This document shows positions 18,059-28,290 of a DNA stretch of 64,000 nt, piece by piece. The position numbers were made by a program, and so were the translations under genes. The notes beneath the pieces were generated by a model. That model was given only the letters and a program-made list of their open reading frames with translations, searched no databases and had not been told where the DNA came from. This stretch comes from Pseudomonas sp. R4-35-07 (GTDB lineage Bacteria > Pseudomonadota > Gammaproteobacteria > Pseudomonadales > Pseudomonadaceae), in NCBI RefSeq assembly GCF_003852235.1, contig NZ_CP027732.1:434001-498000 (forward strand). Reading direction: 5' to 3'. Numbering within the stretch: the stretch's first letter is position 1; every line of letters starts with the position of its first letter.

Positions 18059-19810
18059 GTGATTGTTAGTCCCTGTAATGCACCAAAATTGTCTGCCAAA
18101 CGGTTACGAAACGCACTGGTGACGGGCTCTGCTCTGTTTTGCCTGTTCGGCGCGGGTCAACTGTGGGCATTCAGTCTGGACGATGTGTCGGCCAAGGCAA
18201 AAGAACTGGCTGGGCAGAAATACGAAGCTCCGCGCAGCAATCTGCCGAACGAATTCCGCGAAATGAAATTCGCTGACTACCAGAAGATTCGTTTCCGCAA
18301 CGAAAAAGCCGAGTGGGCCGATCAGAACACCCCGTTCAAGCTGTCCTTCTATCACCAGGGTATGCACTTCGATACACCGGTGAAAATCAATGAAGTCACC
18401 GCTGACAGCGTCCAGGAAATCAAATACGACCCCAATCGTTTCGATTTCGGCGACGTAAAGTTTGATCCAAAAGCCACCGAACAGTTGGGTTATGCCGGCT
18501 TCCGTGTGCTGTTCCCGATCAACAAGGCTGACAAGCAAGACGAAATCATGACCATGCTTGGCGCCAGCTATTTCCGCGTCGTCGGCAAGGATCAGGTGTA
18601 TGGCCTGTCGGCCCGTGGCATGGCGATCGACACCGCGCTGCCGTCCGGCGAAGAATTCCCGCGTTTCACCGAATTCTGGATCGAGCGTCCGAAGCCGGGC
18701 GACAAGCACCTGGTGATCTTCGCGTTGCTGGATTCCCCACGTGCGACGGGCGCCTACCGCCTGATTCTGCGTCCGGGCACCGACACCGTGGTCGACGTCA
18801 AATCCCAGATGTACCTGCGCGACAAAGTCAGCAAGCTGGGCGTGGCCCCGTTGACCTCGATGTTCCTGTTCGGCGCCAACCAGCCGTCCAAGGTCCTCAA
18901 CTACCGTCGCGAGCTGCATGATTCCAGCGGCCTGTCGATCCATGCCGGCAATGGCGAGTGGATCTGGCGCCCGTTGAACAACCCTAAACACCTGTCAGTC
19001 AGCAACTTCAGCGTCGAAAACCCGCGTGGGTTCGGCCTGCTGCAACGTGGCCGCAACTTCAGCCACTACGAAGACCTGGACGACAACTACGACAAGCGCC
19101 CGAGCGCCTGGATCGAGCCGGAAGGCGACTGGGGCAAGGGCAGTGTCGACCTGGTAGAAATTCCGACCGCTGACGAGACCAACGACAATATCGTTGCCTT
19201 CTGGAGCCCGGCCGAACTGCCGGAAGTCGGCAAGCCGCTGGACGTGTCCTACCGCCTGCACTGGACGCTGGACGATGCTGCCTTCCATTCGCCTGACAGT
19301 GCCTGGGTCAAGCAGACCCTGCGTTCCACCGGTGACGTGAAGCAATCCAACCTGATCCGTCAGCCGGACGGCAGCGTGGCTTACTTGGTCGACTTCGAAG
19401 GCCCGGCCCTGAAAAAACTGCTGCCGGACGCCCCGGTGCGCAGCCAGGTCAGTGTTGGTGACAACGCCGAGCTGGTTGAAAACAGCGTGCGCTACAACGA
19501 GCACACCAAAGGCTGGCGCCTGACCCTGCGCATGAAGATCAAAGACGCGAGCAAGCCGACTGAAATGCGCGCCGCGCTGGTGCAGGAGATCGCACAGGCC
19601 GAGCCAGAACAGGTGTCGACCCACGTGCTCAAGGCTGACAAGGTCTTGGCCAAGCAACACGAGAAACAGGCCAAGAAAGACGCCAAAGAGGCGAAGGACA
19701 AGGACGCCAAGCAGCCAGAAGCTGCCCCAGCCCCTGTCACGCCGGAGCCGGCCAAGACCGAACAAGTCCTGACCGAAACCTGGAGCTACCAGTTGCCCGC
19801 CGATGAGTAA
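18059..19810 (+). CDS. opgG: Periplasmic glucan biosynthesis protein OpgG
   Basis: OpgG (MdoG) acts in the periplasm in making osmoregulated periplasmic glucans, introducing beta-1,6 branches onto the backbone made by OpgH. The 583-residue product has a signal peptide ending LWAFS. Typical MdoG segments follow, for example [20 protein letters not shown] and [12 protein letters not shown] charged Lys/Ala-rich stretch near residues 530-560 precedes the C-terminus. The GTG at 18059 after GGCGAGGG is chosen. It overlaps opgH by eight bases. Confidence 0.94.
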   Translation: MIVSPCNAPKLSAKRLRNALVTGSALFCLFGAGQLWAFSLDDVSAKAKELAGQKYEAPRSNLPNEFREMKFADYQKIRFRNEKAEWADQNTPFKLSFYHQGMHFDTPVKINEVTADSVQEIKYDPNRFDFGDVKFDPKATEQLGYAGFRVLFPINKADKQDEIMTMLGASYFRVVGKDQVYGLSARGMAIDTALPSGEEFPRFTEFWIERPKPGDKHLVIFALLDSPRATGAYRLILRPGTDTVVDVKSQMYLRDKVSKLGVAPLTSMFLFGANQPSKVLNYRRELHDSSGLSIHAGNGEWIWRPLNNPKHLSVSNFSVENPRGFGLLQRGRNFSHYEDLDDNYDKRPSAWIEPEGDWGKGSVDLVEIPTADETNDNIVAFWSPAELPEVGKPLDVSYRLHWTLDDAAFHSPDSAWVKQTLRSTGDVKQSNLIRQPDGSVAYLVDFEGPALKKLLPDAPVRSQVSVGDNAELVENSVRYNEHTKGWRLTLRMKIKDASKPTEMRAALVQEIAQAEPEQVSTHVLKADKVLAKQHEKQAKKDAKEAKDKDAKQPEAAPAPVTPEPAKTEQVLTETWSYQLPADE

Positions 19811-22373
19811 TTCACAAGTCAAGCCAGAGACTCTGACCGAGTACCTGGCGCATCTGCCCATGACTGCTGAGCAGCGTGCCGAACTGGCGGGCTGCAGCTC
19901 CTTCAGCGAGTTGCACGAACGCCTGTCGTCCGCAACCTTCGACGCACCTACCGACGCCGCTCAGGCGTCGGTGGGCCGCAGGCTGACCCTCAGCACCGCC
20001 GAAGAGCTGCAGGACGCCGAGATGCTGGCGCTCGACGCCAGCGGCCGCGTCTGCTTGAAGGCCACGCCGCCGATCCGGCGCACCAAAGTCGTGCCCGAGC
20101 CTTGGCGCACCAATATCCTGGTACGCGGCTGGCGCCGGATGACGGGTCGTACCAACCCGCCCAAGCCGCCGAAAGACGAGCGGGTCCTGCCGGCTGCGCG
20201 CTGGCGGACCGTGGGTTCGATCCGTCGCTATATCCTGCTGGTGCTGATGCTTGGCCAGACCATCGTGGCCGGCTGGTACATGAAAGGCATCATGCCGTAC
20301 CAGGGCTGGTCGCTGGTGGACTTCGACGAAATCCGCAACCAGACCCTACTGCAAACCGCTACCCAGGTTCTGCCTTACGCACTGCAGACCAGCATCCTGA
20401 TCATGTTCGGAATACTGTTCTGCTGGGTGTCGGCCGGTTTCTGGACCGCGCTAATGGGCTTCCTCGAACTGCTGACCGGTCACGATAAATACCGTATCTC
20501 CGGTAAAAGTGCTGGCAACGAGCCTATTCCGAAGGATGCGCGCACCGCGTTGGTCATGCCGATCTGTAACGAAGACGTGCCTCGGGTATTCGCCGGTTTG
20601 CGTGCGACGTTCGAATCGGTGGCGGCTACCGGTGACCTGGACCGCTTCGACTTCTTCGTGCTCAGCGACAGTAACGACGCCGATATCTGCATTGCCGAAC
20701 AGCAAGCCTGGCTCGACGTGTGCCGCGAAGCCGGTGGTTTCGGCAAGATTTTCTATCGCCGCCGTCGCCGTCGCGTCAAGCGCAAGAGCGGTAACCTCGA
20801 TGACTTCTGCCGTCGTTGGGGCGGGGACTACAAGTACATGGTGGTGCTCGACGCCGACAGCGTGATGAGCGGCGAATGCCTGACCAGCCTGGTACGCCTG
20901 ATGGAAGCCACGCCGGATGCCGGGATTATCCAGACCGCGCCGCGTGCGTCGGGCATGGACACCCTGTATGCGCGCATGCAGCAGTTCGCCACCCGTGTCT
21001 ACGGCCCGTTGTTCACCGCCGGTCTGCACTTCTGGCAGCTGGGTGAATCCCATTACTGGGGCCATAACGCAATCATCCGCATGAAGCCTTTCATCGAGCA
21101 CTGCGCCCTGGCGCCGTTGCCGGGCAAAGGCGCATTCGCCGGTGCGATCCTCTCCCACGACTTCGTCGAAGCCGCGCTGATGCGCCGTGCCGGCTGGGGC
21201 GTGTGGATTGCCTACGACCTGCCGGGCAGCTACGAAGAACTGCCGCCGAACCTGCTCGACGAACTCAAGCGTGACCGTCGCTGGTGCCACGGCAACCTGA
21301 TGAACTTCCGCCTGTTCCTGGTCAAAGGCATGCACCCGGTGCACCGTGCGGTGTTCCTGACTGGCGTGATGTCGTACCTGTCGGCGCCTTTGTGGTTCTT
21401 CTTCCTGGTGCTGTCCACTGCGTTGCTGGCGGTGAACACCCTGATGGAGCCGCAGTACTTCATGGCGCCACGCCAGTTATACCCGCTATGGCCACAATGG
21501 CACCCGGACAAGGCGGTGGCGCTGTTCTCCACCACGATCGTGCTGCTGTTCCTGCCTAAATTGCTCAGCATCATCCTGATCTGGGCCAAGGGCGCGAAAG
21601 AGTTCGGCGGCAAGTTCAAGGTGACCCTGTCGATGCTGCTGGAGATGTTGTTCTCCATGCTGCTGGCGCCGGTGCGCATGATCTTCCACACCCGTTTCGT
21701 ACTGGCCGCGTTCCTCGGCTGGGCCGCGACCTGGAACTCGCCGCAACGCGACGACGACTCCACGCCCTGGAGCGAAGCGGTCAAGCGCCACGGTCCGCAG
21801 ACTGTGCTGGGCTTCTTGTGGGCACTGTTGGTGGTGTGGCTGAACCCGAGCTTCTTGTGGTGGCTGATCCCGATCGTCGGTTCGCTGATGCTGTCGATCC
21901 CGGTGTCGGTGATTTCCAGTCGGGTCAAGCTGGGCCTCAAGTCTCGCGATGAGAGCCTGTTCCTGATCCCCGAGGAATACAATCCACCGCAGGCGTTGCT
22001 GTCGACCGAGAAGTACACCCACGAAAACCGTTGGCACGCGCTTAACGACGGGTTCGTACGTTCGGTGGTCGACCCACAGCAGAACGCCCTGGCCTGCGCC
22101 CTGGCGACTTCACGTCACCGCGAGGCGGAGCCGATCGAGTACCTGCGTGGGGAGCGTGTTCGCCACGCGTTGAAAGTCGGCCCGGCCGGCCTCAACAACG
22201 GTGAACGCCTGGCCTTGCTCAGCGATCCGGTGGCCCTCGCTCGCCTGCATGAACAGGTGTGGAGCGAAGGTCATGCCGAGTGGCTGGACGCTTGGCGTGC
22301 TTCGATCAAGGCCGATCCGCACGCGCCGTTGCTACCCCTGCAACCGCAGTTGTCCCAGGCTCTACCGGCCTGA
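19803..22373 (+). CDS. opgH: Glucan biosynthesis glucosyltransferase OpgH
   Basis: OpgH (MdoH) is the inner-membrane GT2 transferase that polymerises glucose from UDP-glucose into the periplasmic glucan backbone. The 856-residue protein has a soluble N-terminus and about eight membrane segments. The GT2 core has [10 protein letters not shown] (DxD-type acidic residues) near residue 350, the [14 protein letters not shown] block and the RDRRWCHGN ([Q/R]xxRW-type) motif near residue 492. It is translationally coupled to opgG, with a strong terminator directly after. Confidence 0.96.
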   Translation: MSNSQVKPETLTEYLAHLPMTAEQRAELAGCSSFSELHERLSSATFDAPTDAAQASVGRRLTLSTAEELQDAEMLALDASGRVCLKATPPIRRTKVVPEPWRTNILVRGWRRMTGRTNPPKPPKDERVLPAARWRTVGSIRRYILLVLMLGQTIVAGWYMKGIMPYQGWSLVDFDEIRNQTLLQTATQVLPYALQTSILIMFGILFCWVSAGFWTALMGFLELLTGHDKYRISGKSAGNEPIPKDARTALVMPICNEDVPRVFAGLRATFESVAATGDLDRFDFFVLSDSNDADICIAEQQAWLDVCREAGGFGKIFYRRRRRRVKRKSGNLDDFCRRWGGDYKYMVVLDADSVMSGECLTSLVRLMEATPDAGIIQTAPRASGMDTLYARMQQFATRVYGPLFTAGLHFWQLGESHYWGHNAIIRMKPFIEHCALAPLPGKGAFAGAILSHDFVEAALMRRAGWGVWIAYDLPGSYEELPPNLLDELKRDRRWCHGNLMNFRLFLVKGMHPVHRAVFLTGVMSYLSAPLWFFFLVLSTALLAVNTLMEPQYFMAPRQLYPLWPQWHPDKAVALFSTTIVLLFLPKLLSIILIWAKGAKEFGGKFKVTLSMLLEMLFSMLLAPVRMIFHTRFVLAAFLGWAATWNSPQRDDDSTPWSEAVKRHGPQTVLGFLWALLVVWLNPSFLWWLIPIVGSLMLSIPVSVISSRVKLGLKSRDESLFLIPEEYNPPQALLSTEKYTHENRWHALNDGFVRSVVDPQQNALACALATSRHREAEPIEYLRGERVRHALKVGPAGLNNGERLALLSDPVALARLHEQVWSEGHAEWLDAWRASIKADPHAPLLPLQPQLSQALPA

Positions 22374-22381
22374 TTCAGACG

Positions 22382-22410
22382 CCCCCGAGGGCTCACCTCG
22401 GGGGTGTTCC
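22382..22410 (+). terminator. Terminator of opgGH
   Basis: A nine-base perfect stem CCCCCGAGG/CCTCGGGGG with a five-base loop starts nine bases after the opgH stop. The following T run is weak (TGTT), but the stem is very stable. Confidence 0.8.
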
Positions 22411-22558
22411 AAGTGTTTGCCCTACAGCGTTTACCGCTCCTTCCTTTCTCCGCTAACCCCTTGTTATTTCGAAACAAAACACCTTCGTTCGAAGCGTGTT
22501 GCCGTGCCTGTGGCTGGGGTAGCATCGCCCCCCAATCTGACTCGCCACGGGGGCACAT

Positions 22559-23368
22559 ATGTTCAAAAAGTATGGTTCGGCACTGCTGATGGGTGTTGTC
22601 GCATTGATTCACACAGGCTTGCTCAACGCAGGGGCAATTGACGACGCCGTTCGCCGTGGTGTGCTGAAAGTCGGTACCACGCCGACTTACGTACCGTTCG
22701 AAATGACGGACAGGCAGGGGCGCATCGTCGGCTTCGAGATCGATTTGCTCCATGCCATGAGTCGCGCGCTGGGGGTTGAACTCGAACTGGTCACGGTGCC
22801 CTATACGGAGTTGTTGTCGGGGCTGATGGCGAAGAAGTTCGACCTGATCGGCAGCGGTATGACGGTCACCCAGGAGCGCAACCTCAAGCTCAATTTCAGT
22901 GATTCTTTTATCGTGGTAGGCCAGACCGTCCTGCTGCATCCGCGCCTGGCCGGCACGGTGTCGAGCATCGAAGACCTGGACGAGGCGAGCTATCGGATCG
23001 CGGTCACCGAAGGCACCACCGGCGAGGCCGCGGCGCAGCGCTTCCTGGGGGCGGCCCGGCTGATGAGTTTCGTAACGCCGGAGGAGGGTGTGCGCGAGGT
23101 GGTGGAGGGCAGGGCCGACGCTTTTATTTATGATGCGCCCTACAACCTGATCGCGATGGCCCGGCCCGAGAACAGCGCATTACTGACGCTGGAGCAGCCG
23201 TTTACCTTTGAGCCTCTGGCGTTCGGCCTTAAAAAGGGTGATTACGACAGCCTCAACTGGATCAATCATTTTCTCAACCAAGTGGCCCAGGACGGGACCT
23301 ACGATCAACTGCATGACAAGTGGTTCAAGGACACTGCCTGGATCGCGGAAATTGACTTGTCGTCATAA
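22559..23368 (+). CDS. Amino-acid ABC transporter, periplasmic binding protein (copy 1)
   Basis: This 269-residue family 3 solute-binding protein has a signal peptide, then GAIDDAVRRGVLKVGTTPTYVPFEMTD (in part) and the ligand-loop GSGMTVTQERNLKLNFS. It is a close paralogue of the next gene, with the same domain borders and C-terminus (YDQLHDKWFKD). The substrate is probably a polar amino acid but cannot be named from sequence. A permease and an ATPase follow downstream. Confidence 0.9.
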   Translation: MFKKYGSALLMGVVALIHTGLLNAGAIDDAVRRGVLKVGTTPTYVPFEMTDRQGRIVGFEIDLLHAMSRALGVELELVTVPYTELLSGLMAKKFDLIGSGMTVTQERNLKLNFSDSFIVVGQTVLLHPRLAGTVSSIEDLDEASYRIAVTEGTTGEAAAQRFLGAARLMSFVTPEEGVREVVEGRADAFIYDAPYNLIAMARPENSALLTLEQPFTFEPLAFGLKKGDYDSLNWINHFLNQVAQDGTYDQLHDKWFKDTAWIAEIDLSS

Positions 23369-23484
23369 CTGCTTACACATCAACCCATTAGTGAACCCAG
23401 GCGCTGACCGGTCTAGGCCTGCGGTCATGCGCGGCGCCGTAGGGTTCCTCTTACACACGCCGAGAACATTTAGCCGTGAAACCT

Positions 23485-23512
23485 TTGTGACGGGCAACGA
23501 GTGGGTTAGGAT
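23485..23512 (+). promoter_or_regulatory. Putative sigma-70 promoter of the second binding-protein gene
   Basis: TTGTGA (23485-23490) and TAGGAT (23507-23512) are separated by 16 bases. A similar TAGCAT block lies 30 bases before the first paralogue, suggesting each binding-protein gene has its own promoter. Confidence 0.4.
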
Positions 23513-23578
23513 CGCACCCCGAAATGGCGCAACCCTTTTGTGCGCCCACTTTATGAGAACCGTTCAGGGGACTTGATG

Positions 23579-24376
23579 ATGAAAAAGTATCTTTCGATGC
23601 TGATGCTCGGCGTCACCGCGCTGGTGGCGGCCACTGCGGCCCAGGCCGGCGCCATCGATGATGCGGTCAAGCGCGGCACGCTGAAAGTCGGCATGGACCC
23701 GACCTACATGCCGTTCGAAATGACCGACAAACGCGGTGACATCATCGGTTTCGAAGTGGACATCCTCAAGGCCCTCGCCAAGTCCATGGGCGTCAAGCTG
23801 GAACTGGTGTCTACCGGTTACGACGGTATCATCCCTGCCTTCCTGACCGGCAAGTTCGACATGATCGGCAGCGGCATGACCCTGACCCAGGAACGCAATC
23901 TGCGCCTGAACTTCAGCGAACCGTTCATCGTGGTCGGCCAGACCCTGCTGATTCGCAAGGACCTGGAAGGCACCATCAAGTCCTACAAAGACCTGAATGA
24001 CGAAAAGTACCGCCTGACCTCCAAGCTTGGCACCACCGGTGAAATGGTCGCCAAAAAACTGATCGCCAAAGCCAAGTACCACGGCTACGACAACGAGCAG
24101 GAAGGCGTGCTCGACGTGGTCAACGGCAAGGCTGACGCGTTTGTCTACGACGCACCGTACAACGTGGTGGCCGAGAAGAAAGTCGGCAATGGCAAGCTGG
24201 TGTTCCTTGACGAACCCTTCACCTTCGAACCCCTGGCGTTCGGCCTGAAGAAAGGCGATTACGACAGCGTCAACTTTATCAACAACTTCCTGCATCAGAT
24301 CAAGCACGACGGCACCTACGATCGCATCCATGACAAGTGGTTCAAGAGCTCCGAGTGGCTCAAGGACATGGAATAA
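23579..24376 (+). CDS. Amino-acid ABC transporter, periplasmic binding protein (copy 2)
   Basis: This 265-residue family 3 binding protein has signal peptide MKKYLSMLMLGVTALVAA, with cleavage after AQA. The mature part closely mirrors copy 1 (GAIDDAVKRGTLKVG, GSGMTLTQERNLRLNFS, FEPLAFGLKKGDYDS). Tandem ATGs at 23576 and 23579 follow AGGGGA, and the second has the better spacing. It is probably the main binding subunit for the permease at 24511, from which it is separated by a type B palindrome. Confidence 0.92.
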   Translation: MKKYLSMLMLGVTALVAATAAQAGAIDDAVKRGTLKVGMDPTYMPFEMTDKRGDIIGFEVDILKALAKSMGVKLELVSTGYDGIIPAFLTGKFDMIGSGMTLTQERNLRLNFSEPFIVVGQTLLIRKDLEGTIKSYKDLNDEKYRLTSKLGTTGEMVAKKLIAKAKYHGYDNEQEGVLDVVNGKADAFVYDAPYNVVAEKKVGNGKLVFLDEPFTFEPLAFGLKKGDYDSVNFINNFLHQIKHDGTYDRIHDKWFKSSEWLKDME

Positions 24377-24385
24377 AGGCTGATT

Positions 24386-24490
24386 GATCATTCCCACGCT
24401 CCGCGTGGGAATGCAGCCCGTGACGCTCCGCGTCACAAAGCAGACGCAGAGCGTCCATTGAGGCGTTCCCACGCGGAGCGTGGGAACGAG
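24386..24490. repeat. REPIN, type B
   Basis: The arms GATCATTCCCACGCTCCGCG and CGCGGAGCGTGGGAACGA, with inner arms around GTGACGCTCCGCGTCAC, lie between the binding-protein gene and the permease. It may lower downstream expression relative to the binding protein, as intercistronic palindromes do in many transport operons. Confidence 0.93.
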
Positions 24491-24510
24491 CTCTAATCCC
24501 GGAATCTGAA

Positions 24511-25470
24511 ATGAAACAGAAAAAAGCCCAATGGCCCTGGCACCTGCTGACGGTGCTCGTACTGGTCGGCCTGGCTGGCGCCTTGTACTACGCCACCTCG
24601 CTGATGTCCTACGAATGGCGCTGGAACCGCGTGCCGCAGTACTTCGCCTATCAGGCCGAGGAAGCGCAGCGTGCGGCGGATATTTCGACGGTCATTGAAC
24701 TGGTACGCAAAGGCGACGTGGCCGAGGTTACCCTGCGCAATGACGCCGGCACCGAACAAACGCTGACGGTTGCCGACAACAGCCTGCAGGTGGCGCGCGG
24801 CGATGATGTGGCTGAAGGTGACGTCATCGGTGTCAACCGTCATTGGGCGTTGGGGCCGCTGATGTGGGGCCTGTGGACCACGCTGTGGTTGTCGGTGGTG
24901 TCCGGCGTCCTGGGCCTGGCGATTGGCCTTGCCACCGGCTTGTGCCGCCTCTCCAGTAACCCGACCTTGCGCGATCTGTCGACGCTCTACGTCGAATTGG
25001 TGCGTGGTACGCCGCTGCTGGTGCAGATCTTCATTTTCTATTTCTTTATCGGCACGGTGCTCAACCTGTCACGGGAGTTTGCCGGGATCGCCGCACTGTC
25101 GCTGTTCACTGGCGCCTATGTGGCGGAAATCGTGCGTGCCGGTGTTCAGTCGATCACCCGTGGCCAGAACGAGGCCGCGCGCTCCCTGGGCTTGAGCGCC
25201 AGCCAGTCGATGCGGCATGTGGTGCTGCCCCAGGCGTTCAAGCGCGTACTGCCGCCGTTGGCCGGGCAATTCATCAGCCTGGTGAAAGACACCTCGCTGG
25301 TCTCGGTGATCGCGATCACCGAGTTGCTCAAGAGTGGACGCGAAGTGATCACCACCTCGTTTTCGCCGTTTGAAATTCTGTTCTGTGTGGCAGGCCTGTA
25401 CCTGCTGATCAACCTGCCGCTGTCGAAAATGGCCAGCCGGCTTGAGCGGAGGCTCGCGCAAAGTGATTGA
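24511..25470 (+). CDS. Amino-acid ABC transporter permease
   Basis: This is a 319-residue HisM/GltK-type permease. The core has [14 protein letters not shown] and the EAA loop [15 protein letters not shown], which are diagnostic. It is about 100 residues longer than typical members. After the first membrane helix (residues 10-30) comes a soluble periplasmic region of about 85 residues before the conserved helices begin near residue 118. Only one permease gene is present, so it probably works as a homodimer. The stop overlaps the ATPase start. Confidence 0.92.
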   Translation: MKQKKAQWPWHLLTVLVLVGLAGALYYATSLMSYEWRWNRVPQYFAYQAEEAQRAADISTVIELVRKGDVAEVTLRNDAGTEQTLTVADNSLQVARGDDVAEGDVIGVNRHWALGPLMWGLWTTLWLSVVSGVLGLAIGLATGLCRLSSNPTLRDLSTLYVELVRGTPLLVQIFIFYFFIGTVLNLSREFAGIAALSLFTGAYVAEIVRAGVQSITRGQNEAARSLGLSASQSMRHVVLPQAFKRVLPPLAGQFISLVKDTSLVSVIAITELLKSGREVITTSFSPFEILFCVAGLYLLINLPLSKMASRLERRLAQSD

Positions 25471-26197
25471 AGTCCGCGATCTGGTAAAAGTCTTCGACAC
25501 CCGTGGTCATGTGGTGCGTGCGGTGGACCATGTCACCACCCAGGTGGCCAAGGGCGAAGTGCTGGTGGTGATCGGTCCGTCCGGCTCCGGCAAATCCACC
25601 TTCCTGCGCTGCCTCAATGGGCTGGAGGAATTCGACTCAGGTTCGGTCAGCATTGACGGTTTGCAGCTGGCCGACCCGAAGACCGATGTGAATGCCTATC
25701 GCCGTGAAGTCGGCATGGTGTTCCAGCATTTCAACCTGTTCCCCCACATGACCGTGCTGGAAAACCTGTGCCTGGCGCAAAAGGTCGTGCGCAAACGCGG
25801 CAAGCAAGAGCGTGAGGCCAAGGCCCTGGCACTCCTGGAAAAGGTGGGTATTGCGCAGAAAGCCAATGAGTTCCCGTCACGCCTTTCCGGCGGTCAGCAG
25901 CAACGGGTTGCGATTGCCCGTGCCCTGGCGATGGAACCCAAGGTGATGCTGTTCGACGAACCCACCTCGGCCCTCGACCCGGAAATGGTCGGTGAAGTGC
26001 TCGACGTCATGAAGACCCTGGCACTGGAAGGCATGACCATGGTGTGCGTTACCCACGAGATGGGCTTTGCCCGCGAGGTGGCAGACCGGGTGTTGTTCTT
26101 CGACCACGGCAAATTGCTGGAGGACGCGGCGCCGGCCGAATTCTTCGCGGCGCCGAAGGACCCGCGGGCCCAGGCTTTCCTGCGCCAGGTCTTATAG
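25463..26197 (+). CDS. Amino-acid ABC transporter ATP-binding protein
   Basis: This 244-residue HisP/GlnQ-type ATPase has Walker [10 protein letters not shown], the Q-loop [12 protein letters not shown], signature [15 protein letters not shown], Walker [15 protein letters not shown] and the switch VTHEMGFA. The start is the GTG at 25463, overlapping the permease stop, with GAGCGGAGG upstream. The family's usual length is 240-260. Confidence 0.94.
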   Translation: MIEVRDLVKVFDTRGHVVRAVDHVTTQVAKGEVLVVIGPSGSGKSTFLRCLNGLEEFDSGSVSIDGLQLADPKTDVNAYRREVGMVFQHFNLFPHMTVLENLCLAQKVVRKRGKQEREAKALALLEKVGIAQKANEFPSRLSGGQQQRVAIARALAMEPKVMLFDEPTSALDPEMVGEVLDVMKTLALEGMTMVCVTHEMGFAREVADRVLFFDHGKLLEDAAPAEFFAAPKDPRAQAFLRQVL

Positions 26198-26211
26198 GTT
26201 CGGGCGCCTAT

Positions 26212-26232
26212 GTGGGAGCAAGCCCCCTCCCG
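26212..26232. repeat. Degenerate type A half-repeat
   Basis: GTGGGAGCAAGCCCCCTCCCG retains one short hairpin of the type A family, with an inner deletion. It lies between convergent genes, where it could still act as a weak bidirectional terminator. Confidence 0.6.
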
Positions 26233-26249
26233 CATTGGATGGCGGTGTT

Positions 26250-28157
26250 TCAGAGCTTGAATTTGCCGATCAGCGTCTGCAGATCCAGGCTCAACCTCGT
26301 CAACTGAACACTCGCGGCCGCCGTTTCCTCGCTGGCGGCGGCGGTCTGTTCCGACGCATCCCGCACCTTCAAGACACTGCGATTGATTTCCTCGGCCACC
26401 GCGCTTTGCTGTTCGGCGGCGGCGGCAATCTGCGGGTTCATTTCCTGGATGACCGATACCGTGCGGGCAATCGCTGCCAAGGCCTCGCCGGCGTCGCGAG
26501 TCAGGGCAACGCTGTTGTCGGTCAGGTTGCGACTGCTGTCCATGATGTCCGCGACCTGTTGGGTGCCGTTATGCAGCCCCAGGATCAGCCCTTCAATCTC
26601 TTCAGCCGATTCCTGTGTGCGCTGAGCCAGGCTGCGCACTTCATCGGCGACCACGGCAAACCCTCGCCCGGCAGTGCCTGCGCGCGCCGCTTCGATGGCG
26701 GCGTTCAGGGCGAGCAGGTTGGTCTGTTGGGACACGGACTTGATAACGTCCAGCACGCTGGCGATCTTTTCGCTCTCTTTTTGCAGAGCCAGCATCGCGC
26801 GGCCGGATAAGGCCATTTCACTGGCCAGGTTGCCGATTTGCTCAACCGCCTGGATGACTACCTGCTCGCCGGCACCGGCCTGCTGGTCTGCTTCGTTCGC
26901 TGCAACGGACGCGCGTTCGGCATGGCGCGCCACTTCCTGGGCGGTGGCGAGCATTTCATTCATCGCCGTGGCCACTTGGTCGGTTTCATCTTTCTGATTG
27001 TTCAGCCCGTTGCGGGTCTGTTCGGTCACGGTGGATAACTGCGTCGCCGCACCGGCAATCTGCCGAGCGCTTTCACCGATGCTGCCGATCAGGCTGCGCA
27101 GGCTGTGGGTCATTTGGCCGATGCTGTGTTGCAGTTGGCCCAGTTCGTCGCGGCGCTCCACCTGGATATCGTGACTCAGGTCGCCGTTGGCGATACGGTT
27201 GGCGGAGGTCAGGACCTGGCGTAACGGTAAGACGATCTGCCGAGCAATCCACCAGGCGGCCAGGGTGCCGAGCAGCAACGCCACAGCGGTGACGCTTGTG
27301 AGCAGGGTATGGGTTTGTTTCACTTCCCGGTCGAGTTTAAAGGCCTGGGCCTGGCTTAACAGGTCGTTTTGTTCCAGGACTTGATCGAGTTGTTGTTCGA
27401 GTCGGTTCTGCACGGCCTCGGTATTAAGCTGGGCATCCTTGAGCGCTATCAATTGCCCACGGTAGGCGGCCAATTGGGTTTTGAGCAAAGCCGCATCCAC
27501 CGGGAGGGTCGTGACGGCCTCTTGCGCCGCCTCCATTGCATCGAGCGCCGTACTGACCGTTTGGGCATAGGCTTGCAATGAGTCGGCCGCCCACGCCGGG
27601 TTCTGGGTGCCATCATCGGCAAGTGTTATCGCCTGGCGCAGGTCTTCAATGGCATCAAGGGCTTTCTGGTTTTCCTGGTCGGGTAAATCACTGGCGAATT
27701 GGGCCAGGGTGTCGCCGGTCTGAAGGGCCATTTGTTTGAGCGGGCTGCGGGCGTTTTCACGACGTTCGACCAGGGACGGGAGCTCATTGAACTCGGCTTT
27801 TAATTCAGCTACCAGGCGCGTTGTTTCCTGAAGGTGCTGCTGGTCGGAGGGGGCTCTCATGTGGGTTGAGAGGTCAGCGACATACAGTTCGATTTTTCCG
27901 ATGCGCGCGTTGATTTTGCTCAGGCTGGCCGTGTCCGCCTGTATTCGGTACACGATTCGTTCGGCACGCATGGCTTCGGCATCAACAGCCCACTGCCCCA
28001 ATGTTGTCAGCTTGGAAGAGCGTTCAAGCACGGCATTCAGCGCTTGCCAGCTTGTCACGGCGATGGTGAGACTGAGTAACAGCACCAGGCCAAAACCCAG
28101 GGCGAGTTTGAGGCGGACGCTGATGTTGTCCAGCAAGCGAGTCAGCCAAGTAAACAT
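26250..28157 (-). CDS. Methyl-accepting chemotaxis protein (first of two)
   Basis: This is a 635-residue chemoreceptor. TM1 is near residues 16-38, a helical periplasmic sensor of about 250 residues follows, and TM2 is near 288-308. A HAMP domain and the signalling tip [15 protein letters not shown] come next. The sensor length fits the helical bimodular (HBM) class known from McpS-type organic-acid receptors, but the ligand is unknown. The ATG at 28157 has GGAGG six bases upstream. No C-terminal CheR-tethering pentapeptide is present. It is adjacent and parallel to a close relative. Confidence 0.93.
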   Translation of the reverse strand: MFTWLTRLLDNISVRLKLALGFGLVLLLSLTIAVTSWQALNAVLERSSKLTTLGQWAVDAEAMRAERIVYRIQADTASLSKINARIGKIELYVADLSTHMRAPSDQQHLQETTRLVAELKAEFNELPSLVERRENARSPLKQMALQTGDTLAQFASDLPDQENQKALDAIEDLRQAITLADDGTQNPAWAADSLQAYAQTVSTALDAMEAAQEAVTTLPVDAALLKTQLAAYRGQLIALKDAQLNTEAVQNRLEQQLDQVLEQNDLLSQAQAFKLDREVKQTHTLLTSVTAVALLLGTLAAWWIARQIVLPLRQVLTSANRIANGDLSHDIQVERRDELGQLQHSIGQMTHSLRSLIGSIGESARQIAGAATQLSTVTEQTRNGLNNQKDETDQVATAMNEMLATAQEVARHAERASVAANEADQQAGAGEQVVIQAVEQIGNLASEMALSGRAMLALQKESEKIASVLDVIKSVSQQTNLLALNAAIEAARAGTAGRGFAVVADEVRSLAQRTQESAEEIEGLILGLHNGTQQVADIMDSSRNLTDNSVALTRDAGEALAAIARTVSVIQEMNPQIAAAAEQQSAVAEEINRSVLKVRDASEQTAAASEETAAASVQLTRLSLDLQTLIGKFKL

Positions 28158-28290
28158 GGTGAACCTCCAAATCTGAAAAGCGCTTAGCAACAGAGCAAAC
28201 GCTAATCCGATTCGAGGTGAGGGCTGGCTGATAACTGTGTAGGAAATTTCACAAGATGCGGCGGCCTCAATCGGCCGCCGCTCAAGTCAG

